Shown here one piece after another: positions 37,345 to 49,546 of a stretch of DNA of 64,000 nucleotides; the first letter of the stretch is position 1; every line of letters starts with the position of its first letter. Origin of the DNA: Atherinomorus stipes (lineage: Eukaryota; Chordata; Actinopteri; Atheriniformes; Atherinidae); NCBI GenBank assembly GCA_023101725.1, contig JALJCO010008721.1, positions 62,001-126,000 on the forward strand, written 5' to 3'. The position numbers and the translations under genes were made by a program. The notes under the pieces were generated by a model. The model made no database searches. It was not told the origin of the DNA and was given only the letters and a program-made list of their open reading frames with translations.

Positions 37345-39109
37345 GAACTACAGAACATTAAGCTGGCAATAGTCTGAACTAAGGATGTTCGATATATATA
37401 GATTTTTTTTTTTTACTGATATCAGAGATACCGATATTGTCCAACTCTTGATTTACAATATCCAATACCAACCGATATCAATCTATGCAACCAGCTAACA
37501 AAAGCTGGGCAAAACCAAAATTTTTCCCGTTGATATGATATGAATAGTTCATGTACTTTTTCATTGATATCAGGACTGATACTTTTTGTCCCTTAAAAGA
37601 AAATCACATGATTGTACAGTTTGCATTAATATCTTGAATGCAAGGGCAATATTTCATTTTTCATGTCATTTTCTGTACCGCTTATCCAATTCAGGGTCGC
37701 GGGGGTTGCTGGAGCCTATCCCAGCTATTATCAGGCGAGAGGCGGGGTACACCCTGGACAGGTTGCCAGTCTGTCGCAGGGCCAACACTGAAAGACAGAC
37801 AACCATTCACTCTCACACTCATACCTTGGGGCAATTTAGAGTGATCAATTAACCTAACATGCATGTCTTTGGATGGTGGGAGGAAGCCGGAGTACCCGGA
37901 GAGAACCCACGCATACACGGGGAGAACATGCAAACTCCACACAGTTGGAATTGTTCGAACCCCCTCCCCAGGTGGGAATCGAACCAGCAACCTTCTTACT
38001 GTGAGGCTGCGGTGCTAACCACCACGCCACCGTGCAGCCATGGGGCAATATTTGATCTATGTAAAACTTAAGAACAGAAGTACTGGAAAGAAATGCTCTT
38101 AAAACAGTAATAATTACAATGATTAGTAAATTAAACAAAAATATGGTTAAAGATTTCATTTAATAGGGAATGGGAGGGTCGTGTCATCAGCGTAGTATTT
38201 CCGCCATGTTGGCATCTACCATAACGTCCAGTGGCATTTTGTGCATCAGTGATCCTACTGAGATCTACTGAGTCTTTGTTTCAGTGAGAATTAATTTTTT
38301 TCACGAGAGTTAAATTTTTGTGGTTTTATAATCAGATACTCAAGCATCTCGCATGATTTAAATGGGGAGAAGTTACTTTTCACCGCTTTCCTGCTTAGAG
38401 GAAGAGAGGAAGTCACCAAACATCAGACCTAACAACGGAACAACGAATGGCTTGAGCTGCGGCAGTTTGACGGACTAAAACATTCAACATTATATCTGAA
38501 GATTATGCCATTATATTATATTTGAACATACCTATGAGCAAAATGTCTAGACCTGTGTAATATCTGCATAATACTTTATATAATTCATCTTGAGTTTAAG
38601 ACTCGAACCAAAAAGGAGTAATTATTGGAATGTGACACTCATATATTCGGATATTTGACTGTTTCCCTGACTGTTACTGTTTAGAAAATGAATTCAAATC
38701 AACCACTACACTGAATTTTTGCATCACTGATGCTGTCGTAGCGTTAAGGAGAGGTAATGGTTAACATCTTTGGAAGTTTTAGAGTTAAAATCGAATTGTT
38801 ATTTTTTAGTGGTTTAATGATCAGTGTGTGTGCACCTGCTTCTGAGTGGCGACCCTCTTCTGGTCTCTCTTCCTCCAGGCCGGGTCGTGGATGTGAAGGA
38901 AGGTTTTATATCCTGTTGTGATGCCGTTTGGTCTGAAGAGCTGTAAGAGAGAAACACACATCCTCATATTTCAGGTTTCACTTTCCTTCAGCGATCAGAA
39001 CCCAGACTGGATCCAAGAGTTTTCACCTGTAACTCAGCTTTTCTCAGCCGGCGGTAGAACTCGTCATCCTCTCTGCCCCAACCCCAGAACCGGTTCGACA
39101 TCCCGTTAC

Positions 39110-39162
<53 letters not shown>

Positions 39163-42100
39163 GAGGAAAATAATGTGTTTCAGTTTGATGAGAACATAAA
39201 ATACTGCTCACGTTTCCCCCTGAAAGAACCAATTCAGGTGGTTTAATGAGGGCTGCGGTTTGATTCTGCAGAACAGTCAAAAAACTTCCTCTAAATGCAG
39301 TGCAGCCCTGATTAACACACCTGAGCTGGTAAAATATCTGCATGTGCCCTCAGCTTTAGGGGAACAGCACCACCTGGTGGACAGCTTGGCTCCTTGCACC
39401 ATGTCTCAGCTTGAGAGAAACTTCCTGTTTGCTTTAGTTTTGTCAGACACCTTAATGGAAGCGGTTTCAGAAACTTATGATACGGCCCAGAACGTGGCCT
39501 CGGGCATGTTCGGTACCATGTGGTAATGCTTTTTGGTGAGCAGCAGAATTCCTCCCACGTAGGTCTTGTAATGGTACAGCGGGTGCAGCTCCGGCGAGGC
39601 CACGTGGAACGGCCCGTCCTCTGGAAAACCGTAGTCCAGAGCATCATTCAGGGGCAGCAGGTCCACGTCGTGCATGGCCAGGTAGTCGGTATCGTTCCCG
39701 CTCTCCAGGTAGCCCACGTTGATCAGAGACGCTCGGTTGAATCTGGAGGGAGAAAGAAAACAGTGGTCAGACTCCACGGGTCATCATGGAGCCCTCCACC
39801 TCCCCGCTTCAGTCCTGGTGGACCTCGGTGGACAATGGTAGGGATGCACGATATTGGAATTTTGGCCGAAATCCGATATGCCGATATTTTAAAACTCATG
39901 TGGCTGATAACCAAAAGATACCGATATAAGAGCTGAAAATGATAATATTCATTCCTTCTGCATAATTAGAAAAATACCTCAGCTTGTGCTATGCATGCAT
40001 GCTTGGGTGCTGATGCATGCTTTTATTTCTGGGAGAATAGTCTACTATTTCCCCGCTCCCTGGTCTTCCTAAAAAGAGTATGACCTCAGAACTCAGCCAC
40101 ACATGTTCTGACAAGGACCAGAGGGCGGGAACACATTACACCAGTCTTAAAATCGCTGAATTGGCCCCCCGTGTGTTTCAGGGTTGATTTTAAGGTTCGT
40201 TTAGTGGTTTATAAATGTCTTAATGGTCTTGGGCCGTCTTATTTATCTGACCTGGTTTTATGGCATGAGCCCTCGCAGACCCTGAGGTCCTCAGGTACTG
40301 GGCTTCTGGTTGTTCCCAATGTTCGGACCTAAACCTACGGTGAGGCGTCGTTTTGCCATTATGGACCCCACATTTAGAACAGGCTCAGGGCTGCAGAGAC
40401 TGTCCATGTTTTAAAAAGAGGCTTAAAGGTGCCATGACATCAAATTTCACTTTTCTGGGGTTTTGGGTGTATAATATGATCTATTGTGCACTGATGACGC
40501 CATGTGAATGTCCAGAGTGAGAATCAAAGTTCCTGTTTATGGTTTGTCAGCTTTGTCTCTCTGCTCAGAAACAGTTGAATCAGACAGCAGGCTATCATTC
40601 TACGTAGTTCCATCATTCTACGTAATTTAATTGCTCCAATAAGAGCACACTATCAAGTAAACAGCGCCCCCCCCCCCCCCCTCCCCCTCTCTCCTAACGG
40701 TTTATGCACCGTCCGCTCCCCCCTCCCCCTCCCTATCTGATTCAGCTTTGTGTATGGAGCTAGTAGTAACTTCTCTGCAGTCAGGTCTGGGTTTCCAAAC
40801 AAATGGATTTAAAAGCAAACTTCTGCAGCAACACTGAGGGAGTCGACCACAACCTTGTCATTACCTGTAAGTTTATTTATTTTCTAAATGCTGTCTTGTC
40901 TGATAAACGTAGCTCACACTGTCTGAACTGCCCATGTTGCTAGCAGTTAGCCTTTAGCAAACTCCGGCCGCAGCTTGACCTAGATTCTCCAAATAAGGTC
41001 ATAGCGAAATAAGGTGTAGCCAATCAAAATGAAGTCAACGTGGTCTCCGGGTAAAGCTCCATGTCATCACCAGACCCAACTGTATTACTGAGGAAGTGAG
41101 GTCTGGCGTTTCAAAACAATACTCCTCTGTAAAAAATGCCGTTTTTTTCTTTGGAGTATTTACATATGCAGTAATGCAAACAACATAAACTAGTTTTTAA
41201 CTGTTATGTCATCACTCCTTTAAGACTTACCTTTATGGTTTAGATTATAATTATTAAGTCTTATTCCTTAATAAGTTGGTCCTTTTTTTTTGACCTTTCG
41301 TGTATTTATTTACTTACTTATCTTTTTCTTTATGGGTTTTACAATTCTGTTTTGATCACTGACCTCTTTTTAACCAAGTGCATGATTAGATGAATTCTTT
41401 TCATTATTTGTTGTTACTATCTTAGGTTTTTAGGTTGTCTGATCTTTATTTTCAGTGATTTTTAATTCCCCAGTGTTTTCCTCATGGGGGTCCTCCATAT
41501 GGGGGCCTATGCCTGCTGTAGCTTTGGGGTTGTTGGTGTTGTTAATTAATCTGTGTGCATCTGAGAGAGAGAGAGTGTGTGTTGTTTGTTTGAGATAAAC
41601 TTGGGGGACTGTTGTTGTTATGTATCGTTTTTAATATGTAAAGCACTTTATAAAGCTGCTACGCATGAAAAGTGCTACAAAAATTACATTTGATTAGAGT
41701 TGATTTGTATAACAAGTCAAACTTAATAATTGTTCAAACAAAAATAAAAGGATTTGTCCATTATATCCTAGAACGACCTGGATTTTCTTTTCCCTGAGAA
41801 GAGGGAGAGAAAAAAAACTACACCCAAAAATGGGCTATTTGGTTATTTACACAAATGACCGTGTATTAACACAGAACATACTAAAAGAAACTGTCTTTAG
41901 AAGTTTTAAAGTCTGTAAAAAAGAAGTTTTTGAAGAAGAAGAAGAGGAATTTTTTGTTTTTATAGACTTTAGAAACAGCGGCCTCATCAGTTAAATATCA
42001 GTTTAATATCAGTGGGTTTGCCGATACTGATACTCAGTTTTAAGGCCAATACCGATAGGGGGCCGATTATATCGTGCATCCCTAGACCCTGGTTGACCCT

Positions 42101-45100
42101 GGTGGACCCTGGCGGACACCCGGTGTTGTGCTATGGCCCTGAGCTGGAGACCACCCCCTCACCTGTAGTGGTCCACCTGGTTGATGATGAGGATCTTGTG
42201 GAGAATCTTCTTCTTGTTGAGAAACGTGTGCATGAAAGGAACGAACACCAGCAGCTCTTCAAAGCGTTCTCTAAACGGGACCACCAGGGCCAGTTTGTGA
42301 GGACCCCAGGAGGGGTCGTCCGCTGCAGATGCCTGGTGTCCGGGCGGGCAGGGCGGCGGCGGCTGGGGGGCGTGCCTGGCTTCGTTGGAGGCGGAGGACA
42401 TGTCTCCTGAACAGCTGAGCTGCAGCCAGAGCAGAGAGACCAGGACCAGAACCATGCAGAGCCCAAACAGCTTGTAGACCGTACACTTCCCCGACAGCAG
42501 CCTGGAAACAACAGGAGCGCATTAGAGGGGGCCGGTCCGGGATCGGCTGCCACTTCTATCAGGTACAACAAAAACAGAAGCACAGAGTGGGTGGTCAGGA
42601 CCAATGCTGCGTTCAAGGAGCCTCAGAAAAGTTCAACCATTACTTTAGTTTTTCTTTTTTCCCCTTTTTTTTTTTTACATTTAACCATCTTTTTTTAATG
42701 TGTTTAACTATTTATAAATAAACATGAACTTGAGAAAAACAAAGCAGAAGCTGCTTCAGTGTCAGGTCTGCTGCTTTTCTCTGAGCCAATGAAAACCAAA
42801 CATTCACTAAACTCACTAAATGTTTTCCAAGATTAAGCAAAACATAAACAAGCTACTGTGTTCAGTCAGTTTTGTCTTTAGGAAACTAAATGCTGGAAAC
42901 TTCCTCCAAATTTTTATTCAGTATGGAAATTCCTACTTCCAGCATCCACTGAACGCAGCATCACTACAGATCAGCCAGTTCCAGGTCAAAGCTGGCAGGA
43001 CAGAGTCCAAACCAAACTCATCTGCATGCAAAGCCCACTCTGCTTCCGCTCACTCACACCTTCAGTTAACAAATAATCAGGGAGGGATGTTATTCCAGCA
43101 AGTCTGACGTATGGAAGTCACGATTATTTCATTTCACAATTAATCACAGTATCAAACATCACAATTAAGAAATTGTAAAGATTCCTACGTATCGTTACTT
43201 TACATAGCAGATCAGCTCAGCCTGCACGGGAACCAAAACAAAGTTGCCTGATATATCAGGTGGGTCATCCTGCAGCCATCCTTTAAATAAAAGGCTTGAA
43301 AACTAGAGTTGTTCCAATACTGATACCAGAATCATAAATGTCTGCGATACTGCTGAAGATGCTGGTATCAGTATCGGCGAGTACTGGAGTTCAGGCATTG
43401 ATTTGATACCACGTCGGGCTGAGCGATATGGACCAAATATCATATCACGATGTATTTGTTTTAGATGATGATATACGATATACTGTATATCGGAATTTTA
43501 TCCCTAATTTGTCTGAATGTTTCATTTCATATCAAACACCTTTTTCTTTTTTTTAGTATTGAAACATGTTTAGTTTAAAGGGATAGCTCCACTTCAGAGA
43601 TGGAGTTGACAAAACTTTGGTTAGAAATGTTTCTTACATTGAAATAATTCAAGATAGTTGGCTGGTCATTTATGATTTCTTTGCAGAAGTCTTGCGGAGG
43701 ATTGTTTTCCAGGCAGATAGTTTAAATAGTCAGGTGACAACTTAGTTGTCAGAAGTTCGCTGAGGTGCAGCCGGGGTCATTATGAGAAAATCTTTAAACT
43801 AATATCACGATATAACGGTATATTTAAATGCCATATCTCCCTCATCATACCAGTATATCGCCCAGCCCTAACACGACGCAGTGTCCGAAATTAACTTTTT
43901 GACTCACCGGTCAAGTTGGCTGGTAGATAAAAAAATCCACCGGCTAAGTATATTTTTTCATTGGCCAAAATATCACACTATTTCACACATATACCTTCAG
44001 GCACATTATTTCCATAATACAGTTTTATGTTGAATGTAAACTGATAGGAAGTTACAGCAAAATTAAAACAACAGGAGCAAGAAAAAATATTTGTATTTGA
44101 TAAGTTGGTCATTTCTGAATTCATTCATTTAAAACTTGTATTCAGACTCCTCGCTCTCTACTTGGTGCTTGGATGGATCATTCAAAGTGAAGTCGATAAT
44201 AATAATAAGAAAAAAAGTTAATCATAAAGTGATAAATTTGCAGCCGTTAGTTTCAGGCTGTGGTCTCTTAACACACAGGGACATTCCAGTATAAAGGAGG
44301 TGGATTGGAACATAATGTTGCTGCTTAGATAAGCTGAACAGACCATAATTTAAACCTAAGTCATTTGAGAAGTTATTTTGATTTGTGGTTATCAACTGAA
44401 CTTAAGTAAATGCCGCACATCAACACTGTGTATCATGTCATAACCGCAGGCCGTTGGTTCTGAGCGGATCAGAAGGAAAACCCCGCCCACCCGACTCTCC
44501 ACTCAGTTGCCCGGGCAGTAAATGGAGCGGACCCTGTCATAATGCAGCTAGTGTCTTACGACGCCTCCAAAGCGCCACTTCTCACTTCTTTCTAGTCCGT
44601 GTGTACGTCCTGCTGGTTTATTTTCCAATCTCCAGTTCACTGGGCTTTCTCTTGGAAGGCTACACCAACTACTGCTAAAAACCGTGACATATTTCTGCTG
44701 ATTAATCAGCCTGAGCTAAACACTAGTTGTTATTAAATGGAAGTAACATAGTGGGTGGTCTTCTCGTGTCACGGGTGTGCGTTTGTGTTTGTTAGTGCGC
44801 ACATGCACGACGTTCATACCTGCAAACACCAGAGCAACTTAAAGAAGAAATCTACCAATATGAAGATTTAAAAACATGAATTATTTGGAACAAATATTTA
44901 CTCGGCATATGGTGGATAGCCCTCTGAGATTTACTCACCAACCAGAAAATTTACTAGCATTTGGTGCCTGGTGAGTGTTGATTTCAGACCCTGATACCAC
45001 ATAATGTATTAAACTACGAATCCATTTACTGATCAGCTCTGTTAACTCTGACACAGTTCTTCTATGCTGCTCTTAAAACAGTTTGGCGCTTTGCTGCCAT

Positions 45101-48100
45101 CTGTTTTACAGAGGCAAGGAAGATCTTGACACCTGCTAGAAAAGGAGCCAATCATGCCGGGAGTGTGTCAATATTTCACTCTGATTCTCCAACCAGCAAG
45201 ACTGCATTAAATAAAAAAATGTTTCAATCTGCTGCACTCATACATGTTGTGCATGTTTAACCAGAGCCAAGTCGTACCACCACGGTCGTCATGTCACATG
45301 CAGTTGGAATATGTCTTTATAACATGGTGGTATCGGTACTTGGTATCGGCCAATCCTCTCAGCCCAAGTATCGGAATCAGTATCGGGAGGGAAACAATAG
45401 TATCGGAACATCTCTATTGAAAACTGTTAAAATATTCATGAGAATAAAGAGGTATTTGGTGGATTCAGTTTGCCGCTGTGACAGGAAATCTACATGGCCA
45501 AAATCTGCCGACTCTGTCCTCAGTAATCAAACTTCCAGAGTTTAACAAACTCCAATCAGACTCTGTTTCTTCCAAAAACATAAAAGAGTCATCATCATTG
45601 TCTGAAAGTCCTAAAGAGGAAGAATCTCTCCCAGCAGATCTGGATTCAGGCAGGAATCTGCTTTGATCACAGCTGACGGAAAATCTGGAGAATTTCTGAT
45701 TCTGAGCAGATGACACAAACACTGCCGACATTTTCCTTTCAACTGAATCTGGACTGTAAAAACCTGCCGGTGATTTCTGTCTGTGGTGAGAAACCTCCGT
45801 TAAAGCTTCACTTATCAACACATCCCTCATTAAATGGGAGATTTTCCGTTCCAGTGGCTGAAGGTCGGAGTCGGAGGTGAGTGTTCAGACGCAGAAATGG
45901 GTCCAGACATGTTCCAGGATGTTAGTCCCAATCATGCATTCACAGCAATCCAGAGTTTCCCAAACTGCGGCTCTTAGTCTTTATGCTCAGGGGTGGCCAA
46001 GTCCGGTCCTGGAGAGCCACAGTCCTGCAGCTTTAGAAGCATCCCTTCTCCAACACACCTGAATGAACAGCTCGTTAGCAGGCCTCTGCATGAATGACGT
46101 CCACATGAAGTGATTCAAATTCTTTTATTTGGAAGGACCACAATCCCCATATACGACAGGCACCGAAAGCGGGAAGGACAAATACTGGGTCCTCTTGGTT
46201 TATATAATTTCTGAGGTGGTTGGAGAAGGGATGCATCTAAAAGCTGCAGGGCTGTGGCTCGAAAGAACTGGACTTGGCCACCCCTATTTATGATTAATTA
46301 CAGGATTTTCTGTGATCAATCGCATTAACTTGGTAAATTTTTATTTAAAAACATTTCTGAAAATAAATAAGTTGTTTTTTAACAGTTGCGGTATATAACA
46401 GTTTTCTCTTTAAATAGGATCAGTTAAATGTTTTCTGTAAATCTCAAACAACTTTATGAAATCAAATTTTTTGGATGAAAATTTCAGGATTTGTGAGTTA
46501 AAGTTATCAAAATGAAATGAAATGAAAAAATACTTTATTCATCCCAGAAGGGAAATTCAGTATTGTAAAAGCTCACTTTTTTTTTTTTTTTTTTAAATAA
46601 ACAAAAAAGTCAGTCAGTCTTGTTCTTTAGGGTGATGGTTGCTGGCAGGAATGAATTTCTGCATCTCTCCGTCCTACAGCGAACTTGACGCAGCCTCCCA
46701 CTGAACACACTCTGTTGATTCTTCACCGTGTTGTGGAGAGGATGGGAAGTGTCCTCCATCATCTTCATCAGCTTGTGCAGCATTCTTTTTGAACGATCAG
46801 CTCCAGCGGCTCCAGTTATCCCCAGCACAGAACCAGCTTTCTTGATCAGCTTGTTTAGTTTCTTCAAGTCTCTGATTCTGATGCTGCTTCCCCAGCAGAT
46901 GCTGCAAAGCTAATTGCACTTTCCACAACAGACTTATAGAAGATCTGCATCATCTTAGTGCAGACGTTGAATGATCTCAGCTTTCTAAAGAAGTAGAGTC
47001 TGCTCTGACCTTTCTTGTAGATGTAGTCAGTGTTGCATTTCCAGTCGAGTCTGTTGTCAAGCTGAACTCCAAGGTATTTGTAGTTCTCCACCACCTCCAC
47101 CTCCTCTTCCAGGATGTAGACAGGACTATGCTGCTTATTCTTGCTCCTCCTGAAGTCAACAATCATCTCTTTAGTCTTGCTGGTATTTAAGATGAGCTGA
47201 TTGTTACTGCACCATTTCACAAACTGATTGACCAGTTCCCTGTACTCAGCTTCTTGTCCATCACTAATACACCCCACAACTGCAGAGTCATCAGAATATT
47301 TCTGCAGATGACAGGACTCAGAGTTGTACTGGAAGTCTGAGGTGTACAGTGTAAAGAGGAATGGTGAGAGTACAGTCCCTTGTGGTGCTCCAGTGCTGCT
47401 GACCACCATCTCAGACACACAACCTTTCAGTCTCACAAACTGTGGTCTGTTTGTTAGGTAGTCGTAAATCCAGGTGGTTGTGGAGGGATCCACCTGGAAG
47501 TTATGGAGCTTCTCACATAGCAAAGCAGGCTGAATAGTATTAAATGCACTTGAAAAATCAAAGAACATGACCCTCAAAGTGCTGCCTGACTGGTCCAGAT
47601 GAGAGTGGGCTCTCTGAAGCCATTACGATATGCGAACTGTAATGGGTCCTGAAAGGTATTCACTTGCTTGTTGAGGTGAACCAGTAAGAGTCTCTCCAGG
47701 ACTTTCATGATGTGAGATGTCAGAGCAACTGGTCTGTAGTCATTTGGTTCAGCAGGTTGTGGTTTTTTAGGGACTGGAACAAGACAGGATGTTTTCCACA
47801 GCACAGGAACTCTGTTCTGTCTCAGGCTGGTGTTAAAAAGGTGCTGGAAAGTCAGCAGGATGAATGTCAAAGTTCCTTCTAAACACACAGGAAACCAGAT
47901 TTGACTCCAGCCATCAGGTATGTTTCTGATGGACAACGAGATTATAAACTCAGCCTTTCAGGGAAAAAAGTGACATTTCAAGAGAGAAATAAAGATTGTT
48001 GCCTCAAACTGCTGCGAAAATTCAATTTATCTACAATCCAACATTCTCTATTAAAATTCCCATTATGATAAGCAGGAAGAGAAAGAGGCATCTGCTCAGT

Positions 48101-49504
48101 AACAATGTCATTACACGTCTGCCCAAAACTTGTTTAATGTCTTTTACATAAAAATAAACTACAGAAACGTATTGCATTCACCTAAAAAAGAATAAAATTG
48201 TTTTTCTGAATTAACAAGATAATGTTCATATTTTTGTAAAAAAATTATGTTTTTCTGAATTAACAAGATTATTTAAAACAAATAAAGAAAAACGCCCCGG
48301 TTTTCTGAATTAATGAGATAACTCTGCTGTGACTGTACTAATGATGTTCTGTGGCTGTCGGCATTGCAGGTTTCTTTTAAACAAGAAATGCTTTTGTTTC
48401 CTCCGGAGACGCTCTAACATGTCCAGTACGGTGGGCCGAGGCCGAAGTCTTTACTTCCCAATTATCAACAGTGACTTCTGCGTCATTCTGCTGGTGTTTT
48501 TAGCCATGTGTGAAATCGTGGAGACTTTAAAGACTAAAATAAAAGGACCCCTACTCACCAGGACCTGCTGTCAGCTGGACCCCTGGGAATCCCTGAACCA
48601 CAGTTTGGGAACCACTTGACAAAACCCAAAGTTAAAGGTTTACTTACATCTCCCTCTGATGGGAAGCTTTGCAGCTCTCGCCTCTTAAAGGCCAAGAGAG
48701 AAAAGCGTGTGTGCATTTTGTAATTTCAGTTTTGACACAACATGAAGGTTTTAGTTGACAGAGAAAATTAAAAACCAAACACAAACCAAGTGAAAAATTT
48801 GCTGAAATAACACAGAATGATCCTTAAGTCTTTTATGACTGTGGTGAAATTTTAGGTTTTAGCTTGTAGTGTTATTTTAGCTTCTGTCCCACATCATTCG
48901 TTGTTTGAGCCACACGTAGATTTGATTTTGCCTGAGTTGCGTTTATCACTGCAGACGATCTTGTCCACAGCACTGCTAGAGAAAGTGGTTATAAATGTCA
49001 GTTTACTGCCCTGGTGAAATAAAAGTTTAATGAAAATAAACAATCATAAATGTGCACAGTCCAGTTCTTGTACCAGACAGTTTTAAGAGGATTGCTTTGT
49101 TTGTATTTCATTTAGCCACTTAAAGGGATACCATGTAACTTTTGGCCACTGGGGGCGCTAAACCTGTAGGTTCCTGCAGGCCAAACAACTGTCAAAAAAT
49201 TAAAGAGTTTCTATCCATGTTTTGGAATCCTGTTTCCAGACCACTTTGATCAGTTGGTAATGAAGTCATGAAGTAAAGCAAAGCGATGCAGGTCACATGA
49301 TCCAATGAGAGACGGATCCGCCAAGTGTTGTGTAAGTGTCGACGATACAGATTCTTTAGGGCAGATACTGATACCAATATTTTCTCATTAGCCTCAGCTA
49401 ATGCTTGATACAACCTGCTGATATTTGGGGCAGATACTGTATTTGAAAAATAAATAAATAAATAAAGGACGCAATGAAAACTAATTTTTAAGATAAAAAA
49501 AATT

Positions 49505-49546
<42 letters not shown>

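Larger units (their letters stand above)
39839..42084. mobile_element. hAT-like element filling b4galt7 intron 2
   Basis: The inverted ends are TAGGGATGCACGATATTGG and the complement of ATTATATCGTGCATCCCTA. The flanks are GACAATGG (39831-39838) and GACCCTGG (42085-42092), 6 of 8 identical. The element makes up 2246 of the 2420 intron bases. Inside are a LINE 3' fragment and a TTAA MITE. No hAT transposase ORF remains. Confidence 0.78.

Noticed and set aside
37980..38042. Possible tRNA gene with A and B boxes
   Set aside because: The boxes are the promoter of a SINE head. The body continues as SINE, with no mature tRNA fold.
39520..39936. 138-codon plus-strand frame
   Set aside because: It is antisense to b4galt7 exon 3 and runs into a hAT end, so it is a shadow of the real exon.
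42131..42616. 161-codon minus-strand frame overlapping b4galt7 exon 2
   Set aside because: It is in the wrong frame. The frame joining exons 1 and 3 gives the B4GALT7 motifs.
45465..45830. 121-codon minus-strand frame rich in Ser/Asp
   Set aside because: No domain, no acceptor or donor giving a gene model, and it sits within b4galt7 intron 1 near repeat ends. A coding role cannot be excluded but is not supported.
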